Shown: positions 42,389 through 52,934 of the stretch, one piece after another | How the letters are laid out: every line of letters begins with the position of its first letter | How positions within the stretch are numbered: position 1 is the stretch's first letter | Assembly: GCF_011297335.1 (NCBI RefSeq) | Contig: NZ_JAAOTJ010000009.1 | Span: forward strand, 62,001 to 126,000 | From: Catellatospora methionotrophica | GTDB lineage: Bacteria; Actinomycetota; Actinomycetes; Mycobacteriales; Micromonosporaceae | Direction: 5' to 3' | DNA length: 64,000 nt | Made by a program: the position numbers and the translations under genes | Notes under the pieces: model-generated | Seen by the model: only the letters and a program-made list of their open reading frames with translations | What the model was told of the DNA's origin: nothing | Databases searched by the model: none

Positions 42389-43096
42389 CTACTGGAGTGC
42401 GGACAGCGCGCCCGCCACCGCGAAGCCGAGGACCGCGAGCAGGCCGGTCGCCTTGCCGCCCTGCCGGTAGGCCTCGGGGATCATCGAGTCGGCCAGCATG
42501 GTCAGCACCGCGCCAGCCGCGAACGCCTCGACGTAACCGCCGTCGGCGCGCGGCACCACGTGGTAGAGCAGGAAGCCGATGGCCGCCGCCAGCGCCGACA
42601 CCGCGACGATGAGCCACCACATGCGGTACGTCTGCGCCCTGGTGTGCCCGTGTTCGCGCATGGCGGCCGTGGCCCCGATGGACTCGGGCAGGTTGGACAC
42701 GAAGACCGCGACCAGGAAGGCCACCGCGACCTCACCGCCCATGGCCACGCCGATGCCCAGCACCATGGACTCCGGCACGCCGTCGAGCAGCGTGCCGATG
42801 ACCAGGGACCGCTCGGCCGAGGCCGCGCCCATGGTGCGCCGCCCGGCGACGAGCGCGTCGGCGAAGAAGAAGACGACCGCGCCCAGGCCGAACGCGGAGA
42901 ACAGCAGCACGTCCTGGTGGAAGCCAGTGGGCACCAACTCGTACGCGATGGCGGCGAGCAGCGCCCCGGAGCCGAAACCCATCACCATGCCGACCCTGGT
43001 CGGTGGCACCGGACGCGGCTGGTATGCCAGCCACGCGCCGACGACCAGGGAGAACGCCGCGAGGGCACCCCATCCGGCAGCCGCCAGCACGCCCAT
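42389..43096 (-). CDS. ZIP-family metal transporter
   Basis: Membrane protein of 235 aa with eight predicted helices. The metal-site helices read IGTLLDGVPESMVLGIGVA and FVSNLPESIGATAAM, the ZIP-type pattern in which His/Asn/Pro-Glu residues bind the ion (the canonical first His is replaced by Asp here). AGAVLTMLADSMIPEAYR follows. The likely cargo is zinc or another divalent cation, but direction and specificity are uncertain. ATG 43096 has GGAGG 4 nt upstream and is preferred over a longer start. It is divergent from the tailed sulfatase, sharing a 112-bp promoter region. Confidence 0.85.
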   Translation of the reverse strand: MGVLAAAGWGALAAFSLVVGAWLAYQPRPVPPTRVGMVMGFGSGALLAAIAYELVPTGFHQDVLLFSAFGLGAVVFFFADALVAGRRTMGAASAERSLVIGTLLDGVPESMVLGIGVAMGGEVAVAFLVAVFVSNLPESIGATAAMREHGHTRAQTYRMWWLIVAVSALAAAIGFLLYHVVPRADGGYVEAFAAGAVLTMLADSMIPEAYRQGGKATGLLAVLGFAVAGALSALQ

Positions 43097-43120
43097 GCGA
43101 CCTCCATCGTCCGCACACGA

Positions 43121-43147
43121 CGTTATCAACGCATTACGGTGTTAACG
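43121..43147. promoter_or_regulatory. CGTTA...TAACG dyad between ZIP and sulfatase genes
   Basis: An imperfect 27-bp inverted repeat with outer arms CGTTA/TAACG lies in an AT-richer pocket of the divergent promoter. It does not match the known actinobacterial Zur box. Candidate shared operator. Confidence 0.35.
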
Positions 43148-43208
43148 GAAATAAGGCTCGCATCTCCGGAATACTGGAACGCGGTATCGGTGTCCCCTGG
43201 GAGGCGAC

Positions 43209-45136
<1,928 letters not shown>

Positions 45137-45137
<1 letters not shown>

Positions 45138-46039
45138 TGGCGTTCCTGCCGTCCTGGCGGCCGGGAGCCGCGCGCGACGCGATCACGTCGTTCCTCGACG
45201 AGTCCCTGGCACTGCCCGCCGACCAGCGGGTCGCCGTGCTCGACAACGACGGCACCCTGTGGTGCGAGAAACCGAACTACACCCAGTACGACTTCCTCGT
45301 ACGCACCCTGCACGCCGCCGCCGAGCAGGACGGCAGCCTCGGCGACCGGCCCGAGTACCGGGCGCTGCTCGACGGCGACCGGGCCGCGCTCGGCGAACTG
45401 GGCCTACAGCGCATCGCGATGGCCCTGCTGGAGCTCTGCGCGGGCTGGACACCCGACGACTTCGCCGCCCGCGTACGCGACTTCATGGCGTCCGAGAAGC
45501 ATCCCGGCCGGGGCGCGCCGTACCCGAAGATGGTCTACCAGCCGATGCTGGAGCTGCTGGAGGCGCTGCGCGGGCACGGCTTCGACGTCTTCATCGTCAC
45601 CGGCGGCGGCACCGAGTTCGTGCGCGCGGTCAGCCGCGACCTCTACGGCGTACGCCCCGACGACGTCGTCGGCACGCTCGTCGAGTACCACTACGAGGCT
45701 CGCGAGGCCGGTCCGGCGCTGGTGCGCACCGCGTTCGCGCACGGCGAGGTCAACGAGGGCCCGGCGAAGGTCGAGCACATCCAGACCCAGCTCGGCCGCC
45801 GCCCGATCTTCGCCGCCGGCAACTCCGCCGGCGACAGGGAGATGCTGGAGTACGCCCGCACCGCCGGCACGCCCAGCCTGGCCCTGCTCGTCGACCACGA
45901 CGACGCCGAACGGGAGTACGCGTACGCCTCCGCCGCGGTGACCATGAAGGACACCGAGCCGATCACCGCCGTGGCAGGGCGGCTCGGCTGGACGGTCGTG
46001 TCCATGCGCGACGACTGGTCGGTGGTCTTCCCGGCGTGA
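45137..46039 (+). CDS. HAD-superfamily phosphatase-like hydrolase
   Basis: Cytoplasmic HAD hydrolase of 300 aa. Motif I is VLDNDGTLWCEKP (nucleophile Asp in DNDGT). The helical cap spans about 60-130. Motif II is FIVTGGGTEFVR, and the later motifs include the Lys in GPAKVEHIQ and the acidic GNSAGDREML. It resembles the PSP-like subgroup often annotated haloacid dehalogenase. The substrate is probably a small phosphate ester. The ATG overlaps the sulfatase TGA by one base, so the two are translationally coupled; a shared role in releasing sulfate and phosphate from one substrate is possible but unproven. Confidence 0.88.
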
Positions 46040-46045
46040 GCCTGG

Positions 46046-46069
46046 CTAGGGTCGGAGCACCGACCCTAG
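46046..46069. promoter_or_regulatory. Perfect palindrome CTAGGGTCGG-N4-CCGACCCTAG
   Basis: Exact 10-bp arms around AGCA fill most of the 40-bp gap between the HAD gene and the amidohydrolase, ending 10 nt before its ATG. The right arm merges into the AGGAG ribosome binding site (46068-46072). It could be an operator or a hairpin that hides the ribosome binding site. Confidence 0.5.
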
Positions 46070-46079
46070 GAGCCCTGGC

Positions 46080-47324
46080 ATGGCGTACGACCTGCTGCTG
46101 ACCGGCGGACACGTGATCGACCCGGACGGCGGCGTCGACGGGATCGCCGACGTGGCGGTGACCGGTGGCCGGATCGCCGCCGTCGGGACCGGCCTGGCCC
46201 GCGAGAACGCCCGTGAACTGGTCGACGCACGCGGTCGGCTGGTCACTCCCGGCCTGGTCGACCTGCACACGCACGTGTTTCCCGGCGCGACCTACTGGGG
46301 CATCGACCCCGGCCCGGCCGCCTGGTGCTCCGGGGTCACCACCTGGGTCGACGCGGGCTCCGCCGGGGCGTACGGGCTGGACGCGCTGCGCGCCGCCGTG
46401 AACGGCTACCGGGTGCGGGTGCCGGTGCTGCTCAACATCTCCGCGGTCGGGCTGACCGGGCTCACCGGGGAGTCCCGCGACCTCGCCGCGTGCGACGTCG
46501 ACCTGGCCGTCACCACCATCGCCGCGAACCGTGACCTGGTGTACGGGATCAAGGCCCGGATCGACGCCAACACGGTCGGGGCGAACGGGCTGGAGCCGCT
46601 ACGCCGGGCGATCACCGTCGCCCGTGCCTGCGAGCTGCCGGTGATGGTCCACATCGGGCTCGCGCCGCCCGCGATCGGCGAACTGCTACCGCTGCTCGGG
46701 GCCGGTGACATCGTCACGCACTGCGCCAGCGGCATCGCCCTGGGCCGGGGCGGCCTCGATCCGGCCCTGCGCCGCGCGTACGACGCCGGGGTCCTGTTCG
46801 ACCTGGGACACGGCTCGGGCGGCTTCGCGTACGACGTGCTGGAGGCGCAACTCGCGGCAGGGATGCCGCCGCACACGGTCTCCACCGACCTGCACGCGCG
46901 CTCGCTGCACGGCCCGGCGTTCGACCTGCCGACCACGATGGCCAAGCTGCTCGCCGTCGGCGTGCCGCTGGCCACGGTCGTCGCCTCGGCCACGATCGCC
47001 CCGGCTCGCGCGCTCGGCCTGTCCGGCGGCACACTGCGTGTCGGCGCACCGGCGGACGTGGCCGTGTTCGCGCTGGAGGAGGGCGGTTTTCCGCTGGCCG
47101 ACGTACACGGGCAGCTGCGGACCGCACCACTGCGGCTGCGCAACGAGGCCACGTACGTCGCCGGGCGGCTGCTGCCACCGAGCCTGCCCGCCCCGCCACC
47201 GCCCTGGGTGCCGCTCACCACAGCCCAGCGCGACGCGCTCGCCCACCGCTCGCGCCTGGTCCGGGACCTGCTCACCACACCCCTGGTCACCCCCGGCGGC
47301 CTCGACGAGCAGTTCCCGCGATGA
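46080..47324 (+). CDS. Amidohydrolase/deacetylase-family metallohydrolase
   Basis: Amidohydrolase-superfamily enzyme of 414 aa, dihydroorotase-like branch. The metal motif HxH is in LVDLHTHVFPG, the bridging Lys probably in YGIKARIDANTVG, later His in PVMVHIGLAPP and IVTHCASG, and the catalytic Asp in VSTDLHARSLHG. This arrangement matches the family of Atu3266/EF0837-type deacetylases acting on small N- or O-acyl compounds; true dihydroorotase activity is unlikely. AGGAG lies 7 nt before the ATG. It follows the sulfatase-HAD pair on the same strand after a 40-bp gap holding a perfect palindrome. Confidence 0.85.
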   Translation: MAYDLLLTGGHVIDPDGGVDGIADVAVTGGRIAAVGTGLARENARELVDARGRLVTPGLVDLHTHVFPGATYWGIDPGPAAWCSGVTTWVDAGSAGAYGLDALRAAVNGYRVRVPVLLNISAVGLTGLTGESRDLAACDVDLAVTTIAANRDLVYGIKARIDANTVGANGLEPLRRAITVARACELPVMVHIGLAPPAIGELLPLLGAGDIVTHCASGIALGRGGLDPALRRAYDAGVLFDLGHGSGGFAYDVLEAQLAAGMPPHTVSTDLHARSLHGPAFDLPTTMAKLLAVGVPLATVVASATIAPARALGLSGGTLRVGAPADVAVFALEEGGFPLADVHGQLRTAPLRLRNEATYVAGRLLPPSLPAPPPPWVPLTTAQRDALAHRSRLVRDLLTTPLVTPGGLDEQFPR

Positions 47325-47341
47325 CCGCTCCACGCGGGTAA

Positions 47342-47381
47342 TGGATGAGTTGTGATCGTCGGGACGACCACAACTCATCCA
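47342..47381. terminator. Hairpin related to family 2 (copy 3, decayed)
   Basis: TGGATGAGTTGTGATCGTC (47342-47360) pairs with 47363-47381 with one mismatch and a 2-nt loop. The TGGATGAGTT...AACTCATCCAGAT core matches the arms of the element at 16493-16553, and a remnant AGGCGGT follows at 47391-47397. It lies between convergent genes. Confidence 0.6.
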
Positions 47382-47412
47382 GATCGGGACAGGCGGTGCA
47401 AGCGGGGCTCGG

Positions 47413-47874
47413 TCAGCGCGGCGTCGCCGGGGTGCCGGAGGCGGCGCCGCAGATGGCGATCATCTGGTCGGAGAGCGCGTCGATGCGCGCGACGTCGAGC
47501 TTCTGCAGCGAGTTCATGTCGGTCAGGCTCTTGCCCTGCGACTCGAACTCGTCGGCGAGCTGGCCGAGCGTGGTCTTGACGTCCGTGGCGTCCGCGGTCG
47601 ACGCATCGGTGCGCAGGTTCGCGGCGAGGTCCACCAGCTCGCCGCCCGCCGCCTTCACGGACTGGTTGGCGGCCGTCATGTTGCCCGCGTCGGCGGCAGC
47701 GGTGACCTTGGACAGCTCCTTGGCGAAGTCGCTGAGGCCGTCCTCGACCGTCTTGGCGGTCTTGGTGCAGACCTGTGGCGTGGGCTCGGCCGCCGCCGCG
47801 GGCAGCGCGCCGAAACCGATTGCGGCGAGGAAGGTGGTGGAGAGGATGCAGGCTGCGCGTGAGAGGCGTCGCAT
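47413..47874 (-). CDS. Small secreted helical protein, unknown function
   Basis: Exported protein of 153 aa. An N-terminal signal peptide (MRRLSRAACILSTTFLAAIG ... ALPAAAAEP) precedes a mature part of about 120 residues that is Ala/Lys/Asp-rich and predicted helical. The two cysteines, in QVCTKTAKTVED near the start and IAICGAA near the end, could form a disulfide that closes a helix bundle. I recognise no family. ATG 47874 is chosen because GGAGG lies 5 nt before it. It is isolated, convergent with the amidohydrolase gene. Confidence 0.8.
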   Translation of the reverse strand: MRRLSRAACILSTTFLAAIGFGALPAAAAEPTPQVCTKTAKTVEDGLSDFAKELSKVTAAADAGNMTAANQSVKAAGGELVDLAANLRTDASTADATDVKTTLGQLADEFESQGKSLTDMNSLQKLDVARIDALSDQMIAICGAASGTPATPR

Positions 47875-48035
47875 GACGTCCTCCAATCGGGGCCGCGGGC
47901 CCGGCTGGGAGAGCCGGCCCAAGATGACCATCTTCATCCCGCGCCGACCCGTTCCGGGCGAACTCGGCCAAGCCCACGTGGGGAGCCACCTGACCACGTA
48001 TCATCACGACGCCGGTCACGCGTTTGCTGTCGCTG

Positions 48036-49136
48036 CTAGGCGCTCTCGCCCAGCAGGCTCCGCACCGCATGTCGGATGGCGTCGGCGTGAAGGTAGATGT
48101 CGTCCATTGACTCGATCAGATGACGGGTCTCGGTCTTGTTCGCGTCGAAGGTGCCGAGGTACTTCCGCGCCTTGCCGTTGAAATGCAATCGTGCAATGGG
48201 CTTGCGGTTGTTGTCGTCGAGAAGCACAGCGAAGTACGACTTGGCATCACGGCACACCACCCGTTGCGGCTTCACCTCGATACACGCGATCGCCTTGACG
48301 ATCTGGTATCCGGTGAGCTCTTCGAGAGTGGTCTCCACCTCGGTGTCGCGGCTGACGTCGCTCAACGCCACATCCTCGCTGTCGAGGACCTCGGCGGGGG
48401 CGCCGGCCTGCTTGGGGATGTTCGTGTAAAGGGCACTCTTCAGCCGCTCGTTCACCTGATCCCGTACGAACTGCGTTGCTGCTTTGGCGACGAGTGCCCG
48501 AAACTGCTCACGTACCTTCTGCGTGAACATTCCGTCGTAGGCCCTGGTCGTGAAGAACTTCACCCAGTCGTCCTCGGGTTCCCTGAACTGTGCGGCCATC
48601 TCGCGCTTGATCTGACCGAGATACTTCAGCTCCTCAGCCGCGCTGATGATGGAGTCGAGATCGAAGGCCTCTTTCGTGAGTTTGCGCAGCTCGGGCAGCA
48701 GTGCCTCGTCCACGTCGTCGAGGTCCAGCACCAGGAACGGCTTGGCATCCATCTTGTTGGGGGCGTCGAGGTCGGTGTAGAAGTGGTAGACCTGCCCATT
48801 GGTGAGCAGGGCGATCCGCGCGTTCGTCACGGCGAAGTACCGGTAGAGCTGTGAGGCGTGTTCGATTCTGAGCGCATCCCGCGGCTGCTTGCACTCGATG
48901 AGGATCTGGACCTCGCCGTTACGCATGATCGCGTAGTCGACTTTCTCGCCCTTCTTGATCCCCACATCGGCGATGTACTCGGGCACGACCTCCATCGGGT
49001 CGAACACGTCGTAGCCGAGGATCAAGGAGATGAAGGGCATGATGAAGGCGTTCTTGGCGGCTTCCTCGGTCAGAATGACGTCCCGCTGATTTCGCACCTT
49101 CTCGGCGAGCGCGGCGACTCTTGCCTCAAACTCCAT
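48036..49136 (-). CDS. Solitary HsdR N-terminal-type PD-(D/E)xK nuclease
   Basis: Protein of 366 aa with an HSDR_N restriction-type domain in its first half. The PD-(D/E)xK core is visible as Asp67 (KVDYAIM) and Glu81-Cys-Lys83 (LIECKQPRDALR), followed by SQLYRYFAVTNARIALLTNGQ as in type I restriction subunits and related proteins. There is no helicase domain and no modification gene nearby. The C-terminal half (about 190-366) is of unknown fold. Base composition is clearly lower in GC than neighbours, suggesting transfer. It may be a stand-alone defence nuclease. ATG 49136 has AAAGGAG upstream; the GTG at 49145 sits too close to that site. A -10-like TAGCAT lies at 49171-49176. Confidence 0.85.
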   Translation of the reverse strand: MEFEARVAALAEKVRNQRDVILTEEAAKNAFIMPFISLILGYDVFDPMEVVPEYIADVGIKKGEKVDYAIMRNGEVQILIECKQPRDALRIEHASQLYRYFAVTNARIALLTNGQVYHFYTDLDAPNKMDAKPFLVLDLDDVDEALLPELRKLTKEAFDLDSIISAAEELKYLGQIKREMAAQFREPEDDWVKFFTTRAYDGMFTQKVREQFRALVAKAATQFVRDQVNERLKSALYTNIPKQAGAPAEVLDSEDVALSDVSRDTEVETTLEELTGYQIVKAIACIEVKPQRVVCRDAKSYFAVLLDDNNRKPIARLHFNGKARKYLGTFDANKTETRHLIESMDDIYLHADAIRHAVRSLLGESA

Positions 49137-49344
49137 AAAGCACACTCCTTTGTGAACCAGGCGTACCGGGATGCTACCTAGTGATCGAGTAGCGCAAAGC
49201 GGCGAAACCGGCCGAGTTGATCCTCCTTTCGTCGGCTCGGAACGACGGAAAGGCGTGATCGTGCTGCCTCGATCGCGCTGCGATGGGTGCGGGGTGCCGG
49301 AGAGGCTGGGCTCTGCTCGGGAGGCGGGATGTCAGGTGGGGGCT

Positions 49345-49350
49345 TAGGCT
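49345..49350 (+). promoter_or_regulatory. Leaderless -10 (TAGGCT)
   Basis: TAGGCT ends 6 nt before the GTG at 49357; no ribosome binding site is present. Confidence 0.5.
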
Positions 49351-49356
49351 CCTGCG

Positions 49357-50532
49357 GTGCGTTGGCGTTCCTGTGTCGCGGTCGTTGCCGGTGCCCTGAT
49401 GGCGGTCTTGCCTGCGGGGTGCGGGTCGGAGGTGCCCGAGGGGCCGCAGGGCAACTGGGTGGAGGCTGGGCCGAGTGCCGCGCCGCCGTCCGCGTCGGCG
49501 GCTCCGAGTGCGGCTCCCTCGTCGCCCGCGCCGGCCGCGTTCGTGACGGGCAACCCCAAGGGGCGGGCCGCCGTGCCCGCCGAGGCCAAGGCTGTGGACA
49601 CCTCGCGGCCGACCCGCAAGATCGGCAACGGTACGCCCGCTAGCTGCACCTCCAAAGCGGTGGTCGCCGCCGTCGCGGCGGGTGGGGTCATCACGTTCGA
49701 CTGCGGGCCGCATCCGCTGACGATCACCATGGCCGCCACCGCGAAGGTGAAGAACGCGAACGGGCCGAAGATCGTGCTCGACGGCGGCGGGAAGATCACC
49801 CTCAGTGGCGGCGGCAAGCGGCGCATCCTCTACATGAACACGTGTGACAAGGCGCAGGGCTGGACCACCTCACACTGCCAGGACCAGGATCACCCGCAGT
49901 TGACGGTGCAGAACCTGACCTTCGCCGACGGCAACTCGACCGGCGAGACCGGCGAGGGCGGCGGTGGCGGGGCGATCTTCGTACGCGGCGGGCGGCTCAA
50001 GGTGGTCAACGCGCGCTTCGTCCGCAACCGGTGCGACGACACCGGCCCTGATCTCGGCGGGGCGGCGATCCGGGTGCTCAGCCAGTCCAAGGGCCTGCCG
50101 GTGTACATCGTGAACAGCACCTTCGGCGGCGGCAAGGGACTGGGCGGCCGGTGCTCCAACGGCGGGGCGCTGAGCAGCATCGGCGTCTCGTGGGTGGTGC
50201 TCAACAGCGTGCTCACCCACAACAGCGCGATCGGCAGCGGCGCGAACCCGGCCCGCGCGGGCAAGCCCGGCGGCGGCAGCGGTGGGGCGATCTACACCGA
50301 CGGCAACCTGTTCACGGTGCGCATCGCGGGCTCGATCGTCACCGACAACCATGCCGAGGAGGGCGGCGGCGCGGTCTTCTTCGTCAGCAACGACCGCACC
50401 GGCACGATGACGATCGAGAGCTCCACCCTGCAGCGCAACCCCAGCGACGGCTTCGAGACCCAGGGCTTGCCCGGCATCTTCTTCCTCGGCGCCCGCAACC
50501 CCACCCTCAAGTCCTCCACCCTGCGCAGGTAG
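49357..50532 (+). CDS. Right-handed beta-helix probable lipoprotein
   Basis: Exported protein of 391 aa. The N-terminal MRWRSCVAVVAGALMAVLPAGC is a likely lipoprotein signal with Cys22 as the lipidated residue (Pro at -3 is atypical). An Ala/Pro/Ser-rich linker (23-75) follows, then a parallel beta-helix made of repeated turns such as LTVQNLTFADGN, LKVVNARFVRNR, YIVNSTFGGG, VVLNSVLTHNSA and VRIAGSIVTDNHAEEGGG. This is the layout of polymorphic outer-surface and pectate-lyase-like proteins; no catalytic residues are recognised, so binding or an enzymatic role on polysaccharide is open. The GTG at 49357 is fixed by TAGGCT 6 nt upstream. Confidence 0.85.
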   Translation: MRWRSCVAVVAGALMAVLPAGCGSEVPEGPQGNWVEAGPSAAPPSASAAPSAAPSSPAPAAFVTGNPKGRAAVPAEAKAVDTSRPTRKIGNGTPASCTSKAVVAAVAAGGVITFDCGPHPLTITMAATAKVKNANGPKIVLDGGGKITLSGGGKRRILYMNTCDKAQGWTTSHCQDQDHPQLTVQNLTFADGNSTGETGEGGGGGAIFVRGGRLKVVNARFVRNRCDDTGPDLGGAAIRVLSQSKGLPVYIVNSTFGGGKGLGGRCSNGGALSSIGVSWVVLNSVLTHNSAIGSGANPARAGKPGGGSGGAIYTDGNLFTVRIAGSIVTDNHAEEGGGAVFFVSNDRTGTMTIESSTLQRNPSDGFETQGLPGIFFLGARNPTLKSSTLRR

Positions 50533-50563
50533 GTCCGAGCAGCAGGCGGCTGGGGCGCTCGGC

Positions 50564-51754
50564 TCAGGTGGTGACGGGTGCGGCAGTGGCGGGGTGGGGT
50601 GCGCGGGGGCGCAGGGAGGTCGCCGCCGCGGCGACGAACAGGGCCAGCACCGCAGGGATGGTGAGGGCGGCGGGCAGGCCGATCAGTTCGGCGAGTGCGC
50701 CGATCGCCAGCGGGCCGACGACGAAGCCGAGGAAGCCGAGGCTGGCGACGCGCGCGATGGCCTGGCCCGCCCGCGCGGGGTCCTGGCCGCCGGCGGTGGA
50801 GAAGACCTGGGGGGCGATACAGGCCAGGCCCGCGCCGAGCAGGCCGAATCCGGCGACTCCGGCGACCGGGTGCCCGATGAGCAGCGCCGTGCCGAGGCCG
50901 AGGGCGGCGAGCACGCCGCTGTAGCGGACCAGGCGGACCGGGCCCAGGGTGGCGGTGAGCCGGTCGCCGACCATCCGGCCGGCCATCATCATGATCGAGA
51001 AGGCGGCGTACGCGGCAGCGGCGAAGCCCGGCGTGCTGCCGAGGCTGTCGTGCAGGTAGACGCTGCTCCAGTCGGCCGCCGCGCCCTCGCCGACCAGGCA
51101 GCAGAACACCAGCACCCCGAGGAACGTCACGCCCGGCAGCCCGCCCCGGCCCGCACCGGTCTCCGCCACGGGGACAGCCGACGGGGCGAGCCGCCAGCGC
51201 GCCGCCACCGGTGCGATCACCGCCACGACCGCGGCCACTGTGAGGAAGGTGGCTGCCGCGCTGAGCCCGGCGTACGCGCACAGCCCGCCGACGGCCGCCC
51301 CGAGGAAGCCGCCGACGCTGTACACGGCGTGGAACGAGGACATGATCGGCGCCTGCCAGGCCCGCTGCACCTCGACGGCGGCGGTGTTCATGGTGATGTT
51401 GAGCAGTCCGTGGGTGATGCCGAAGGCCAGCAGGCAACCGGCGAGCACGATCAGGTTCGGGGCCAGCGCGGGGGAGACCAGCAGCAGGCCGTCGGCGAGC
51501 GCCACGGGCAGCAGCAGCCGGTACGTGCCGTACCGGTCGACCAGCCGTCCCGCGGCCTGCATGCCGATGATCGCCCCGGCAGCGAAGGCCAGCAGCCCGA
51601 GGCTGAGCGCCCCGTCGGTGAGCGACAGGTCCTGCTTGATCGCCGGGATGCGGGTGGTCCAGGTGCCGAGGATCACGCCGTACAGCCCGAACAGCAGGCA
51701 GACGGCCAGCCGGGCACGGCGGGGCAGGACGTGGTCGTGCGGTGACGAGGTCAA
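50564..51754 (-). CDS. MFS transporter
   Basis: Major facilitator of 396 aa with twelve predicted helices. Helix 1 and its loop read LAVCLLFGLYGVILGTWTTRIPAIKQDL, and the loop between helices 2 and 3 is GRLVDRYGTYR. FGITHGLLNITMNTAAVEV in helix 4 resembles the FucP/YbjJ-like carriers. Cargo is unknown. The start is taken as TTG 51754 with GGAGCG about 8 nt upstream; a later GTG is possible. It is divergent from the epimerase gene with a 211-bp gap. Confidence 0.87.
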   Translation of the reverse strand: MTSSPHDHVLPRRARLAVCLLFGLYGVILGTWTTRIPAIKQDLSLTDGALSLGLLAFAAGAIIGMQAAGRLVDRYGTYRLLLPVALADGLLLVSPALAPNLIVLAGCLLAFGITHGLLNITMNTAAVEVQRAWQAPIMSSFHAVYSVGGFLGAAVGGLCAYAGLSAAATFLTVAAVVAVIAPVAARWRLAPSAVPVAETGAGRGGLPGVTFLGVLVFCCLVGEGAAADWSSVYLHDSLGSTPGFAAAAYAAFSIMMMAGRMVGDRLTATLGPVRLVRYSGVLAALGLGTALLIGHPVAGVAGFGLLGAGLACIAPQVFSTAGGQDPARAGQAIARVASLGFLGFVVGPLAIGALAELIGLPAALTIPAVLALFVAAAATSLRPRAPHPATAAPVTT

Positions 51755-51965
51755 GGCTGGCGCTCCGGGGGGTGTGGCAGACCTCTGCGGGGACGAACAT
51801 CATGAATGTATGCGCAGTCCGCCCGCCCCGCAGCCCGGCCGGGTCCACGCCTGAGCCTGTATGCTGCGCAGTGCCCTGGCCAGGCTCTGGGTTCGAGCGG
51901 CGTGCCCGCTCACGGCCGGCCGGGAGCTGATCCGTGCCGGTCGAGAACTGCGGGAGCCGAGAATC

Positions 51966-52859
51966 ATGTCGAACGAGACGCTGCTGGTCACCGGTGGTGC
52001 CGGCTTCGTGGGCACACACCTCATCCGGGCGCTGCTGGACACGCGCCCGACCGCGCGGATCGTGTCCGTCGACAACTACTTCACGGGCCGCCACGACAAC
52101 GAGATCGTCGACGAGCGGGTGACGTACCTAGACGGGTCGACGGTCGACATCTTCAAGATCTGGGCCGAGCACGGCTACGAGGCCCCGAAGATGGTGTTCC
52201 ACCTGGGGGAGTACGCCCGGATCGTGCAGTCGTTCGACGAGTTCGACCGCACCTGGGAGTACAACACCCACGGGACCAAGGAGGTCATCCGCTTCGCCGC
52301 CCAGCACGGCGCGCGGCTGGTCTACTCGGCGTCCAGCTCGAAGTTCGGCAACGAGGGCAAGGACGAGCACCTCAACCCGTACGCCTGGACCAAGGCCAAG
52401 AACGTCGAGCTGATCAAGAACTACGGCGAGTGGTACGGCCTCGACTACGTCATCACGTACTTCTACAACGCGTACGGCCCGGGGCAGATCAGCGCGGGCA
52501 CCTACGCGACCGTGCTCGGCATCTTCGAGCGGCAGTACCTGGCCGGTGAGCCGCTGACCGTGGTGTCCCCGGGCACCCAGACCCGCGACTTCACCCACAT
52601 CTCGGACATCATCTCGGGCATCCTGGTCTCCGCCGAGGGCGGCAAGGGCGACGGCTACCTGCTCGGCAACGGCCGCGAGTGGGAGCTGACCGAGGTCGCC
52701 AAGCTGTTCGGCACCGAGTACGTCCTGATCCCGGCCAAGCGCGGCGAGCGCACCCACGGCCGCGCCGACAACTCCAAGGTCCGCGACCTCGGCTGGGAGC
52801 CCAAGGTCGCCCTGGACGCCTACATCGCCGACTTCGTCCGCGACAACCCGCGCCCCTGA
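51966..52859 (+). CDS. NAD-dependent epimerase/dehydratase (NDP-sugar type)
   Basis: Extended SDR of 297 aa. The dinucleotide motif is TGGAGFVGT near the N-terminus, the catalytic Ser/Thr region is LVYSASSSKFGN, and the catalytic Tyr-x3-Lys is in NPYAWTKAKN. VSPGTQTRDFTHISDI is typical of UDP-glucose 4-epimerase and dTDP-glucose 4,6-dehydratase relatives. It is shorter than GalE (about 330 aa). Product is probably an activated sugar for surface glycans, but specificity is not determined. ATG 51966 is selected because the fold starts there and GGGAG lies upstream; a longer frame from 51861 is improbable. Confidence 0.88.
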   Translation: MSNETLLVTGGAGFVGTHLIRALLDTRPTARIVSVDNYFTGRHDNEIVDERVTYLDGSTVDIFKIWAEHGYEAPKMVFHLGEYARIVQSFDEFDRTWEYNTHGTKEVIRFAAQHGARLVYSASSSKFGNEGKDEHLNPYAWTKAKNVELIKNYGEWYGLDYVITYFYNAYGPGQISAGTYATVLGIFERQYLAGEPLTVVSPGTQTRDFTHISDIISGILVSAEGGKGDGYLLGNGREWELTEVAKLFGTEYVLIPAKRGERTHGRADNSKVRDLGWEPKVALDAYIADFVRDNPRP

Positions 52860-52867
52860 CCTGTCTG

Positions 52868-52933
52868 CCCGCTGTTTCGGGGAAAGCGCAGCCTTCCGGA
52901 CGTGGATGGCTGCGGTTTCCCCGAACCAGCGGG
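52868..52933. terminator. Long hairpin between convergent genes (26-bp arms, 2 mismatches)
   Basis: CCCGCTGTTTCGGGGAAA... (52868-52893) pairs with 52908-52933, leaving a 14-nt loop. It starts 8 bp after the epimerase stop and touches the stop of the regulator gene on the other strand, so it probably terminates both. CGCTGTTTC recalls family 1, but the rest does not align. Confidence 0.65.
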
Positions 52934-52934
52934 G

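Noticed and set aside
49137-49356. Small gene or antitoxin upstream of the HsdR_N nuclease
   Set aside because: No frame with a plausible start and ribosome binding site longer than about 30 codons; only promoter-like sequence is seen.
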